A DNA stretch of 9,639 nucleotides from positions 1-9,639 of the forward strand of contig JAGCTA010000474.1 in NCBI GenBank assembly GCA_017963875.1, written 5' to 3'. Position numbers and translations under genes: made by a program. Of this stretch, positions 1 to 8,005 are shown one piece after another. Under the pieces are notes generated by a model. It made no database searches. It had not been told where the DNA came from and worked only from the letters and a program-made list of their open reading frames with translations. This stretch comes from Victivallales bacterium. GTDB taxonomy: Bacteria > Verrucomicrobiota > Lentisphaeria > Oligosphaerales > Oligosphaeraceae. Numbering within the stretch: the stretch's first letter is position 1; the number at the start of each line of letters is the position of its first letter.

Positions 1-537
1 ATCGATAACGTCAACGTTACCTTTTCTAACGTTACCTTCGATATAAACACGGAGTCTGAAAGCAATTATCCGCGTCTGACGCCTATCGGTGGTTATGTCG
101 GCACGCTTATGAACATCGGTGTCAACAACGATGGCTGGTGGGGCGAGGGCGAAATCAAATTCTACATGGACGGCGACCGTGAGTTCCCGACCATCTGCGG
201 CACGGGCACCGAGGACTATTTCGGCGGCTCCTATGGTTTTGAGAGAAACCATCAATATCAGGAGTTCTGCACACCCTACATGGGACTGCACGCAGTCTTC
301 CGCCCCGACGGTCTTTACCGCACTCAGCAGCGCTTCAGCATGTATCGCTGGCATATCATGGACCCCATCCGCTTCGAGAGCGACCTGCGCGTGACCATTC
401 AGGACCTTGGCTGGCGCGCATACGGCAAATACCTTCCGCTGCAAGACGACATCTCCACCGTCGCCTACTGGTACCAGACGCTTCCGACAGCCCCCTTCCC
501 GCAACTCCCCGACCGCGATTATCTAGAAGTCATCTGA
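1..537 (+). CDS. GH172 (DUF2961) family glycoside hydrolase, 3' part
   Basis: This frame is open from the first base and ends at TGA 535-537, so about 178 C-terminal residues are present and the start lies left of the window. The segment around bases 133-234 holds WWGEGE, then FYMDGD, then GTGTEDYFGG, the signature block of DUF2961, now glycoside hydrolase family 172. Known members act on fructo- or arabinofuranosides (difructose dianhydride I synthase/hydrolase, arabinan-degrading enzymes) and form trimers of double jelly-roll subunits. The two conserved acidic spots, the Glu pair in WGEGE and the Glu in GTEDYF, lie about 20 residues apart, matching the spacing of the two catalytic glutamates as I recall them for the family. 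The C-terminal strands (YRWHIMDPIRF, LGW) are also typical. Substrate cannot be told from this part. It converges with the minus-strand operon across a 45-base gap, where I see no convincing terminator hairpin. It is probably unrelated to the redox genes. Confidence 0.9.
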   Translation: MDNVNVTFSNVTFDINTESESNYPRLTPIGGYVGTLMNIGVNNDGWWGEGEIKFYMDGDREFPTICGTGTEDYFGGSYGFERNHQYQEFCTPYMGLHAVFRPDGLYRTQQRFSMYRWHIMDPIRFESDLRVTIQDLGWRAYGKYLPLQDDISTVAYWYQTLPTAPFPQLPDRDYLEVI

Positions 538-582
538 TGGTCTAAAACCTGGCGAAGGCTTTCTGACGGCGTTTTCAATCCA

Positions 583-2172
583 TCACAGTGCGGCCAAGGC
601 CAAGGCGATCATGAGGCCACCCAAGACGGCAAAAAGCGCCGCCATGATAACCTTCGTCGCGAAGACATGATGTTTCGCCCAGTCTCCGAGTGCCTTCGCG
701 CCTACCCCATACGCAGCCAGAGCCGTTATCACCACCAGTGGCACGATGAAGCAAATGTTGTAAAGGAAAAGGAACAACAGGAACTTGCCATTGATTCCCA
801 GGCTCGACAACGCCATCAGCACAGGAAAATACACTTGTCCCGTGCATGCCAGTTCCATAGACGAAACAATCCCCCCAAGCACAATCGCTGCAGGACACAT
901 CAGCCACGCATGGACATCCGTGAACTTGCGGATTTTCTCGTGGATGCCGCGATGCGTCTCCTTTGATAGCCCCATGTCCATGTCGCTCGCCTTGCCTGTC
1001 CGACGATAGCGCAATGCGTCGCGCAGATGAAGCACGCACAGCACAAAACCCACTAGAGCGAATATGCCGTAAATCAGAACTTTCAGCCAGTGAATCTCCT
1101 GAAGTTGGCGCAATACCATGGACAACGCTATCCCATAAAGAAAATACGTCAGAAAAACACCCAAACAAAATCCCGCACCGACAATAATAATCTGCGTGCG
1201 ACGGCGTTTCAGATACAACAAATAACTGATAAGGAAAATTGACGTCGCAAACGCGCATGGATTGATTCCGTCCGCGAGCCCCCCTCCTAGTACCGACACC
1301 CATCTTGTCGCGCCTATAAACGCTTCCAGACGGCTTTTTTCGCCATTCAGTTCCTCCTGTGTCAAAGGGGTCTTCCAAAATGGTGTTCCTTTGGCATTCT
1401 TCAGAGCCTCTGCCAGTTCCTTTGCAGTCGCAAGGCGTCCTGTCACATAACCATTTGTCCAGACGACCATCGGAGCCAGGTTTTCATCGGTCTGGGGAAT
1501 ATCAAACGCCTTTCGTACGCGCGACAACATCGCCTGGCCTTCAATGGTCGTGACATCGAACTCGTCAACATTCAGTCCCGTCACCATATCCTCAAGGAGA
1601 CCAAACTCGCGGCTCTGGCGTTCGCATTTCTTGCATCCTGGCTGACGGAAAAAGAGCAGTTCAGCATGAACCGCAGAAGAATTATCAGAGACAACAGCGG
1701 CTTTGCCATCCGCCTTTTCCTTTGCTTTCGCCATTTCGGCAAGCGCCTTTTTCGAGTAATTGTACTCCACAATCGGCGCGTCCGCAACCTCCGCCACGGC
1801 TTCGATTCCTGCGAAAATCCCGCCTGTCGGCGCCTGTTTCACCAACTCCGCCATGCGTGGCTCCAAGGAATTGAAGCCCTCGCGTCCGCAGACCATTTCA
1901 CGCCCCATGAGAATCACTGGAAACGTGTTTCCCTTGGCAACAGTCTCCAAGTCATCCTCGACGGCATTCAGAAAACGGTAATTCGCCTTGACGTCAATAT
2001 TGATGAAAACCATGACAGGATCATCTGGCGAATTGTATTTTTTGCTCCATGCGGATTTCAGTGCCGCGCAGTCCTCGCAGTCGCGGGAACCGAACAAAGC
2101 AATCCACGGGCGCGCGACCGCCGAAACAGCCACCAACAGAACAAGCACCAGTATCCTAATCAAATACCTCAT
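583..2172 (-). CDS. Fusion of two thioredoxin-like domains and a CcdA/DsbD-type thiol transporter
   Basis: The product has 529 residues and is an inner-membrane protein. From the ATG at 2172-2170 it begins with MRYLIRILVLVLLVAVSAVA, a signal peptide or anchor. A TTG at 2196 would add eight polar residues, so I prefer the ATG, although its Shine-Dalgarno is weak. Thioredoxin-like domain 1 spans about 21-120 with C32-E-D-C35. A Lys/Ala/Glu-rich linker follows, then domain 2 at about 168-262 with C180-K-K-C183. From about 290 to 529 there are six hydrophobic segments. The first holds INPCAFAT (C306) and the fourth ELACTGQ (C443), the paired membrane cysteines expected of the CcdA/DsbD/ScsB superfamily. 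Such proteins move electrons from cytoplasmic thioredoxin to exported thiol proteins. Two extracytoplasmic redox domains placed ahead of the channel resemble DsbD/ScsB in logic but not in detail. It starts 71 bases after the 1452-residue thioredoxin protein and is probably co-transcribed with it. The exact partner is inferred. Confidence 0.85.
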   Translation of the reverse strand: MRYLIRILVLVLLVAVSAVARPWIALFGSRDCEDCAALKSAWSKKYNSPDDPVMVFINIDVKANYRFLNAVEDDLETVAKGNTFPVILMGREMVCGREGFNSLEPRMAELVKQAPTGGIFAGIEAVAEVADAPIVEYNYSKKALAEMAKAKEKADGKAAVVSDNSSAVHAELLFFRQPGCKKCERQSREFGLLEDMVTGLNVDEFDVTTIEGQAMLSRVRKAFDIPQTDENLAPMVVWTNGYVTGRLATAKELAEALKNAKGTPFWKTPLTQEELNGEKSRLEAFIGATRWVSVLGGGLADGINPCAFATSIFLISYLLYLKRRRTQIIIVGAGFCLGVFLTYFLYGIALSMVLRQLQEIHWLKVLIYGIFALVGFVLCVLHLRDALRYRRTGKASDMDMGLSKETHRGIHEKIRKFTDVHAWLMCPAAIVLGGIVSSMELACTGQVYFPVLMALSSLGINGKFLLFLFLYNICFIVPLVVITALAAYGVGAKALGDWAKHHVFATKVIMAALFAVLGGLMIALALAAL

Positions 2173-2243
2173 CGTACTATCCGTAAAGAACAACAAAAAA
2201 ACTTTCAGACCATTTCATGCGACAGATGAGACTCTTTCAGGCA

Positions 2244-5200
2244 TTACTTCATGAACCATCCGCCAACGCCCTTGGGCAAAGGTTTGTCAACAGGGACAAA
2301 TCTCATTCCATTCCAATACCAACCAGAACTCCAGTCAGGCGGTTCCGCTGTAAACATCCATTCACTGCCCTCCGCTGGCACTATGACGCTTCTGGCTTTG
2401 ACAGAATCATACACCAGTCTCATGCTCTCCACAGGGACATCATTCAGGTGGAACCAAAATGCCTGTCCCGCCTCGACTTTATGCGCCATGACCATTGCGC
2501 CATTTTCGTACGCCATGGGATTCAACGACATAAGTTTTTCCATGGAGGCAGGCGTCAGCAACGCCAAGTCCCATGGCATTGCCAAAATATTCCATCCTCC
2601 GTGCCACGGTACTTCGAGTGTATTCAGCCAGAACTCCAATGCACCTGCCACAGTCAGTTGCAACGCCCCGCTGGTACGCTTGTCGCCTTCGCCCAAATTG
2701 TAAATTCTGGCATCACCCGCAGGAAGCAAACGCGGGCCATCATTCCGCCACAGCATCACTGTATCGCCTACAACAGCCAGCAACCAGCCGTCTGCAGTGA
2801 ATTCCTCGGGAGCATCCGATGCGGCAATGCCTCCCGAAACACGCACAGGCACTGAGGCCTCATCAGGAAGCGTATAATTGTTGTGTGCGCCATAAAGCGC
2901 CGCAAAACCGCTCTTTCCATCTGGAAGGACATAATACCCCGCCGCCACTGGCCTTTCGTCCCAGGCGCAGCAATCCTGCTCCATCGGCACAACTGCCAAA
3001 GTCAACAATGCTTGTTGAATAGACGTCGCCCCAGTCTTGTCATTGACAAAAACGTTAACTGCGCCTGTCAGACAGCCTTGGACGGCGTTTCGAGTCAACG
3101 ATACATAACCGTAGGGCTCTGTATCCCCCGTGATGTTTCCAGCATCGTCTTCCATCAAGGCGACTGCCACTGGAACCGCCATGTCAAATCCTTCCAAGGA
3201 TGAAAGCGACAGCCAGAATTCCCCGACATTCAGTCCAAGCCTGTCTGATATCGTTTCCTCAAAATCCTCCACGCCGAAAGCCACGAATCCCGTGACATCC
3301 TCCTCCGTGGCAAGGCAGGCAAGAACTCCATCAGGCGTTCTCAGCATGTATTGTTCATAATAGTCATCTGGCAACACATCTGGACACAACGCCAACTCGA
3401 CGACAGCACCAAACGTGCTTCCCTTCTCATTGTCACGTCCATAGACAATGGCGGCGACCGCCTCTTGGGTCGTCATCCATTCCACGACATCATCTCCGCC
3501 AGCGAACCCTGGCATCCGTGCATTCCAACCCCATGATTCATCCCCTGCCCTCAACATCAAGACTCCACCAGCCCCTCCTGGGACATAGTAATCCTGCAGA
3601 AATCCATTATATCCTGACGCCAGAGGCAACGGCTCCGCAGCCAGACTGCCAGCAATTGACAATGTTCCATTCGGAGAAGTCATCGTGCCTGAGACAAGCC
3701 CCTCATTCGTCACGGTAAGGACAAATTTCTGGTCACCGTTTTCTAATTCAGTCGTCAGTATGCCCGTAGCGGAATCAACGGCTGTCCAGCAACCTGATAT
3801 AATTTCCCCTATGCCGTATTCGCAGGCGTATGTCATTGAAAGCACACCTTCTTCGTCCGATGTCAACCGCAGACGCCCGCGCACCAGGCGCTGGCCGTCC
3901 TGCAGCATTTCATAGAAATACCCTGCAAAACATCTGCTGTAGCCGAATGGATTGATGTCATCCAAATTTCGAACGGCATATTTGACGAACAATCCCTCGC
4001 TGAGAGTCTCCTTTTCACCATCCTTCACGGCAAGTTTCAATGAAAATGTTCCTAAATCCTTGGAATCTGGCAATGCCTCGATTCGCAGAATGCCCTCTGG
4101 TCCCTCTCCCTGCTCCAATGTAAGTTTCATCCATTCTGGAACGAACATCCATATCTGGGCATATTCCTCTGGATCGGTAGGCTTTAGGGAGACGTCTCCC
4201 GCCAGGCCGTTGTGGAACGGCACCTCGACAACTGTCTTCACATATTCCATGATATTCATCAAATCCACTTCATCAACTTCAAACGCAGGCAATGAATAGA
4301 CACACCCCTGCGTGACGCCAATGGCACCGACAGACACACCCTCCCCTGATACGACTTCAAGTTGCAGGGAAAACGACCTTACACCTTCCCATGGTTGCAG
4401 CCCCGCGTTGTCCAGTGTCAGCGTGGCGTTTTTCGATATGCCTGCCGCACGCTCATCGGCTGTCCATGACACGAAGTCCTCTGCAATGGCGACTGTCAAG
4501 TCATCATCCTCATTGACCAATTTGACCTTGACCGCCATGCCGTCACCTGCCGTATCGTAGTTGCGAATGCCGATAGGTACAATTGCTTTCGTAGATATTT
4601 GCTTGAGTTTAATTGCTTTTGACTCGAACAAGACTTCCGTCTTAACATCCTCCGTGCATTCCCATGACAACTGATAGGGCACTGGCCCCTTTGAATTTGG
4701 AGCCGTTACACGCACACGGCACAACTGGCCAGTCTTGTTCGAAGCAATCCAGCGCAATTCCACGCCTTTCGCCAAATCATTTTCAGCGGATGTCAGCAAT
4801 TCCCCCGTCAATCCACCGTCCGCCACAGCAATAAGTTCCATCTTGACCTTTTCCGATGCGGTTCCCTTCACCGTCAGCACCCAGCGCTCCAGCGCGCTTT
4901 GCACTTTAAAACCATACCAGTCACGCTCATCAACACCCCCGATGACCCTGTCGGCAATCGGCGAAACACCATTGTTCAATTGATCTGAAACCGTTTCTCC
5001 GTCATAATTATCAAGGTTCTCTCCTTCGTCTGCCGCCACTGTCTGGAACTGGAAGAACTTCTCCCTCTCCCCTTCGCCAGTCAACTTCGAGGAGACAATG
5101 ACATACGCGCTGCCCTTCGGCGGCGTAAAGGCACCATCGTTGTTCGTGAAGTACCCGACAATACTGCCGTCCCTTCCACGCCTGTAAATCAACGTGGGAT

Positions 5201-6602
5201 AGCAGATTGGCTTGGCATCGCTCATGGAACCGACTGGCTCCAATAGGCTTTCCAATATCGTTGTGGTATTCTCCTTGAGTTTTTCAGCACCCTGCTCCAA
5301 AGTCAATCCATTGCGCTCCAGATAACCTCCAGGCGAATCATCGCAAAGAAGTGACGTGCCGTAGGGGTTTCCATCCATATAGGCTTGTGTCAGCCGACGG
5401 CGGTTTTCGACATGCACCAGATAGGCGTTCTCAGCCGCCCAGTCGCGGAATTCCTTGGTCTCCACGAAATACCTTTGCATTTTCATGCAATAGGGACACC
5501 ACGTCACCGCGCCGACATTGACGACGACATCCTTGCCGTTCGCCTTAGCGGCCGCAAGAGCCGCATCCATATCCATCGTCCATTTGCCAAGATATGCCCC
5601 GCTGAAATACGGGTCAGTGATATCTCCTTTTTCTGGGATGTCCTCTTCATGGAAGATAAGCCTGAAACGGTTTTTGTCGCCCTCGATTCCCGTGGCATAA
5701 AGCCGCAAATGATAAAGGCCGCCTTCCGTCGCCAGAAGATAGAATCCATGGTCAAGCACGGTCAGCCCATCGCCCTCGCCGCTCTTCACCAGCGTGCTGC
5801 CAAAGAACAACTGGTAGCCAACACGGGCGGGCGCGGTGTCGCCTGTCGCGTAATATCCGCCGAAACCGACCTGTCTGCCTGCCTCGACTGTGAATGAATA
5901 CCACAGTTCGGTAACATCCTTTGTGAACATCTGGTTTTGAAGCGTCTTGGTTCCATCAGAGGGAATTGGATTCAGCAGCGTGCTGTTATCCAGACTTGCC
6001 CAATAAGCATTCGGAAAACTGGCTTCGACAATCGCTGAGAATTCACTGAATTTCGGAGGATTGCCGACAGACACTCCGTGGATGGTGTTCTTGTACTTGA
6101 AATTAAAGAAAGCCACGATATCGACCTCGTCTGCCAGAAGGCTTGGCGAAGTCAAATCAGCCGTGTCCTTCACATGGACAAGCGCCGTCATGGGAAATTC
6201 AGACACCTTGTTCGCAACTGCGGCATTATAACTTTTCACAAAGGTATTCCGCAGTTTCTCCTCCTTGACAACCACTGGAAGAACACGCTTCGCCGCAGCC
6301 CAGGCTTTTACTGGGAAAATACCGTAGGTTTCATCTGTTGGTTCGCATCCCTCGTCGTGGGAAACAATGCCATCGCACAAGGCATTTACCCATGCGGTCT
6401 TGCAATGATTACATTCATTGTTTCCCCTGGAAATATGAACCAAGATGGGACGGTTGTTGTCGAATGCCGCCTTTTTTATTTCCAACACCGTTTCATTGTC
6501 ATCGGAACGAATCTCTGTCCATCCCGCGCCGTAGTTCCACTCCGCCACCTCCTGTGCAAATGCAAAAAAAGAAACTAAAACCAATAGAATCGTTTTTCTC
6601 AT
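2244..6602 (-). CDS. Giant exported protein with two N-terminal thioredoxin-like domains and a C-terminal GWN module
   Basis: The product has 1452 residues. I chose the ATG at 6602 because AAGGAG lies just upstream; a GTG at 6632 would overlap the preceding gene and push the signal peptide inward. The N-terminus (MRKTILLVLVSFFAFAQ) is a signal peptide. Thioredoxin-like domain 1 (about 35-185) has C64-N-H-C67 and a likely cis-Pro at 137. A beta-rich segment resembling bacterial pre-peptidase C-terminal (PPC) domains follows (about 205-325). Thioredoxin-like domain 2 (about 345-490) has W368-C-P-Y-C372 and a YPT motif with Pro469. A second PPC-like stretch begins near 531 (DNYDGETVSDQ, RDWYGFKV). 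The rest is beta-rich and unrecognised until the C-terminus, where a CC...PV..GYY segment (C1211, C1212) and a GWN...P segment (W1337) match the right-edge protein. The likely role is an exported thiol-disulfide oxidoreductase or redox-dependent surface protein, reduced by the CcdA fusion encoded downstream. Substrate is unknown. There is no recognisable membrane anchor or sortase signal at the C-terminus. Confidence 0.85.
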   Translation of the reverse strand: MRKTILLVLVSFFAFAQEVAEWNYGAGWTEIRSDDNETVLEIKKAAFDNNRPILVHISRGNNECNHCKTAWVNALCDGIVSHDEGCEPTDETYGIFPVKAWAAAKRVLPVVVKEEKLRNTFVKSYNAAVANKVSEFPMTALVHVKDTADLTSPSLLADEVDIVAFFNFKYKNTIHGVSVGNPPKFSEFSAIVEASFPNAYWASLDNSTLLNPIPSDGTKTLQNQMFTKDVTELWYSFTVEAGRQVGFGGYYATGDTAPARVGYQLFFGSTLVKSGEGDGLTVLDHGFYLLATEGGLYHLRLYATGIEGDKNRFRLIFHEEDIPEKGDITDPYFSGAYLGKWTMDMDAALAAAKANGKDVVVNVGAVTWCPYCMKMQRYFVETKEFRDWAAENAYLVHVENRRRLTQAYMDGNPYGTSLLCDDSPGGYLERNGLTLEQGAEKLKENTTTILESLLEPVGSMSDAKPICYPTLIYRRGRDGSIVGYFTNNDGAFTPPKGSAYVIVSSKLTGEGEREKFFQFQTVAADEGENLDNYDGETVSDQLNNGVSPIADRVIGGVDERDWYGFKVQSALERWVLTVKGTASEKVKMELIAVADGGLTGELLTSAENDLAKGVELRWIASNKTGQLCRVRVTAPNSKGPVPYQLSWECTEDVKTEVLFESKAIKLKQISTKAIVPIGIRNYDTAGDGMAVKVKLVNEDDDLTVAIAEDFVSWTADERAAGISKNATLTLDNAGLQPWEGVRSFSLQLEVVSGEGVSVGAIGVTQGCVYSLPAFEVDEVDLMNIMEYVKTVVEVPFHNGLAGDVSLKPTDPEEYAQIWMFVPEWMKLTLEQGEGPEGILRIEALPDSKDLGTFSLKLAVKDGEKETLSEGLFVKYAVRNLDDINPFGYSRCFAGYFYEMLQDGQRLVRGRLRLTSDEEGVLSMTYACEYGIGEIISGCWTAVDSATGILTTELENGDQKFVLTVTNEGLVSGTMTSPNGTLSIAGSLAAEPLPLASGYNGFLQDYYVPGGAGGVLMLRAGDESWGWNARMPGFAGGDDVVEWMTTQEAVAAIVYGRDNEKGSTFGAVVELALCPDVLPDDYYEQYMLRTPDGVLACLATEEDVTGFVAFGVEDFEETISDRLGLNVGEFWLSLSSLEGFDMAVPVAVALMEDDAGNITGDTEPYGYVSLTRNAVQGCLTGAVNVFVNDKTGATSIQQALLTLAVVPMEQDCCAWDERPVAAGYYVLPDGKSGFAALYGAHNNYTLPDEASVPVRVSGGIAASDAPEEFTADGWLLAVVGDTVMLWRNDGPRLLPAGDARIYNLGEGDKRTSGALQLTVAGALEFWLNTLEVPWHGGWNILAMPWDLALLTPASMEKLMSLNPMAYENGAMVMAHKVEAGQAFWFHLNDVPVESMRLVYDSVKARSVIVPAEGSEWMFTAEPPDWSSGWYWNGMRFVPVDKPLPKGVGGWFMK

Positions 6603-6606
6603 TTTA

Positions 6607-6612
6607 CTCCTT
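6607..6612 (-). promoter_or_regulatory. Strong Shine-Dalgarno for the 1452-residue protein
   Basis: The minus strand reads GGGGAAGGAGTAAAATG here. AAGGAG sits four bases ahead of the ATG at 6602-6600 and lies in the 22-base gap after the upstream stop at 6625-6627. It decides the start against the GTG at 6632-6630 and supports translational coupling within the operon. Confidence 0.8.
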
Positions 6613-6624
6613 CCCCTTTTTTGT

Positions 6625-7899
6625 TTATTCACTAGGTATTTTATTTATAGCAGGCCGATTGCCTTGCCTTGTACTATTCCTATTGGAAACAACGACTTCG
6701 ATTATTCCTTCTGGTTTGCCTTTGAGTTTTAATTGCAATTTTACCTTTTTGTCAGGCTGCTTAAGGATTTCTGGAGAGATTTTAAGAGAAAATGTCAATG
6801 CCTCCCCCTGCATATCCCTGGAAATACTGATGCATTCATTTTCTGAAGCCAACTCCACATCCGATAATATTTTCTCATTATAATCGACAGGACGCGTGGC
6901 TCTGGCTTTCTTCTCCTCAATACTGACATGGAAACCGCCATGGGCCTTGTCCAATTTATCGACATGATCGTGTTTTCTGCTGCGTATTTTCAAATTGCCA
7001 AAGGGACTTTTTGGGGCATTCGATGTTTCCTCCCAATCTTTCAGGGTTACAATCAATGTACGTTCAGGAATGATGCCATTTGAAAAATCTTCTTCTGACA
7101 AACGAAATGACTTGCTGCTCAACAGGTATTTACGTCCCAAGACTTTTCCAATCAGCCTCAGGCGAATGCCCATGTCCTCACCCAACAATGGAACGGGAAG
7201 AAAGACAACCTCTGTGAAATTGCCTGCCTGCAGCGGCAGTTTTGGAGTCACTTCCAATTCATAGACGCGTGCCTTTTCGTCTTTCAAAGCAAGTTTCAAG
7301 TTAAATCGTGGGCTTTCTTTCGGCGGGAGAATGGTGAGAGCGGCGTTCTTCTCTGGATTCGTTGCCTTGATGGTGAATTTTCTTGTCCAGAGAATATCGG
7401 AACCTTCAAACTCTCCAAGGTACATGCTCGCGTCTGGAGAAATGGATATAAGCGGCTTGAATATCCCAGATACCTTAAGCGAAGCCTCGGAATATCCTTT
7501 TGACTCAAGATAAATCCAACGATACCAACTACCTGACGTATGCCCCAGACGACTGCCAAAGAGTTTTGCTCGAATGTTGATTCGCTCTCCTGGAACAAGT
7601 TTCCTCGGAGCGGGGGACTCCACAATCTCTATGCACGAACAACTGCTTATTGCACGCTTGAAAAACACCTCTTCCTTGCCTTTGTTCTCTGCCTCAACAG
7701 TGAATTCCAAAAGGCTGGCTTCATTCACTTCACCAAGATTCTTTTCCTCGCCCTCGACTAATGCAAGAGTACTTTCAGGCAGATCCTGCTCCTCCTCTGT
7801 GGTTTCCTCGACGTCCTGCACAACAGGTTCTACGGCATAAAAAGCCATACTCAAACCAAATAGTATAACAAGCAAACAACAAATTGTTCTTTGTGACAT
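6625..7899 (-). CDS. Exported DUF1573-type protein
   Basis: The product has 424 residues. The ATG at 7899 has AAGGAA six bases upstream. The N-terminus (MSQRTICCLLVILFGLSMAFYA) is a signal peptide, followed by a very acidic stretch at about 24-42. Residues about 45-130 fit DUF1573: a short strand, then KNLGEV, a hydrophobic EFTVEAENKG segment, and ISSCSCIEI with C87-S-C89, followed by a proline and PGE turn. DUF1573 is an immunoglobulin-like, exported domain of unknown function, common in Bacteroidetes and PVC bacteria, whose usual mark is a C-x-C at this position. Residues about 140-424 contain further beta-rich repeats (for example FKPLISISPD, and later KISPEILKQPDKKVKLQLKLKGKPEG), so the protein may be a string of such folds. 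It is the first gene of the minus-strand operon and ends 22 bases before the giant thioredoxin protein. The two close cysteines could be a substrate of the relay, which is inference. Confidence 0.8.
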   Translation of the reverse strand: MSQRTICCLLVILFGLSMAFYAVEPVVQDVEETTEEEQDLPESTLALVEGEEKNLGEVNEASLLEFTVEAENKGKEEVFFKRAISSCSCIEIVESPAPRKLVPGERINIRAKLFGSRLGHTSGSWYRWIYLESKGYSEASLKVSGIFKPLISISPDASMYLGEFEGSDILWTRKFTIKATNPEKNAALTILPPKESPRFNLKLALKDEKARVYELEVTPKLPLQAGNFTEVVFLPVPLLGEDMGIRLRLIGKVLGRKYLLSSKSFRLSEEDFSNGIIPERTLIVTLKDWEETSNAPKSPFGNLKIRSRKHDHVDKLDKAHGGFHVSIEEKKARATRPVDYNEKILSDVELASENECISISRDMQGEALTFSLKISPEILKQPDKKVKLQLKLKGKPEGIIEVVVSNRNSTRQGNRPAINKIPSE

Positions 7900-7905
7900 A
7901 GCTTC

Positions 7906-7911
7906 TTCCTT
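7906..7911 (-). promoter_or_regulatory. Shine-Dalgarno for the DUF1573 gene
   Basis: The minus strand reads AAGGAAGAAGCT and then ATG, so a good ribosome binding site lies at normal distance from the start at 7899. This supports the chosen start and marks the 5' end of the operon. Confidence 0.7.
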
Positions 7912-7923
7912 TTTTCACGTTTT

Positions 7924-7948
7924 TTCCTTGAACTGCGCTCTCAAGGAA
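7924..7948 (-). promoter_or_regulatory. 8-bp inverted repeat in the operon leader
   Basis: TTCCTTGA (7924-7931) and TCAAGGAA (7941-7948) are perfect inverted arms around a 9-base centre. The element ends 24 bases before the DUF1573 start and just ahead of its ribosome binding site. It could be an operator for a dimeric regulator or an RNA stem-loop in the leader. On the minus strand the arm is followed by A residues, so it is not an intrinsic terminator for that strand. I could not fit a confident -35/-10 pair nearby. Confidence 0.45.
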
Positions 7949-7981
7949 CAGAACAAGCGCAAATATCACCCACAAAAGCAC

Positions 7982-8005
7982 AGGCTGGAGACCTACTCTC
8001 AGCCT
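7982..8005 (-). terminator. Possible weak terminator or attenuator stem-loop
   Basis: AGGCTG (7982-7987) and CAGCCT (8000-8005) form inverted arms that can extend to a bulged stem by pairing GAG with CTC. On the minus strand the stem is followed by GTGCTTTTGTG, a short T-run. It sits between the repeat mosaic and the operon, so it could end transcripts coming from the right-edge gene, or it may just be another palindrome of the repeat region. The T-tract is poor. Confidence 0.3.

Noticed and set aside
538..582. Bidirectional terminator between the convergent genes
   Set aside because: The gap is GC-rich with short T-runs, but no stem longer than about three to four pairs could be formed by eye.
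575..1378. Minus-strand 267-codon frame overlapping the CcdA gene
   Set aside because: It is an out-of-frame shadow rich in Cys/Arg/Gly; the overlapping frame contains the conserved membrane cysteines and helices.
1666..2229. Plus-strand 187-codon frame over the 5' part of the CcdA gene
   Set aside because: It has an Arg/His-rich composition, no domain, and is antisense to the two CXXC-bearing domains.
2173..2243. Internal terminator between the giant gene and the CcdA gene
   Set aside because: There is a run of seven T on the minus strand and a repeated CTGAAAG, but I could not form a stable stem directly before the T-run.
5385..5897. Plus-strand open frame of 170 codons opposite the giant gene, and similar ones near 2217-2855, 6078-6578 and 6338-6883
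   Set aside because: They are antisense shadows: the minus-strand protein has clear domains, signal peptide and ribosome binding site, while these have no recognisable motifs or start signals.
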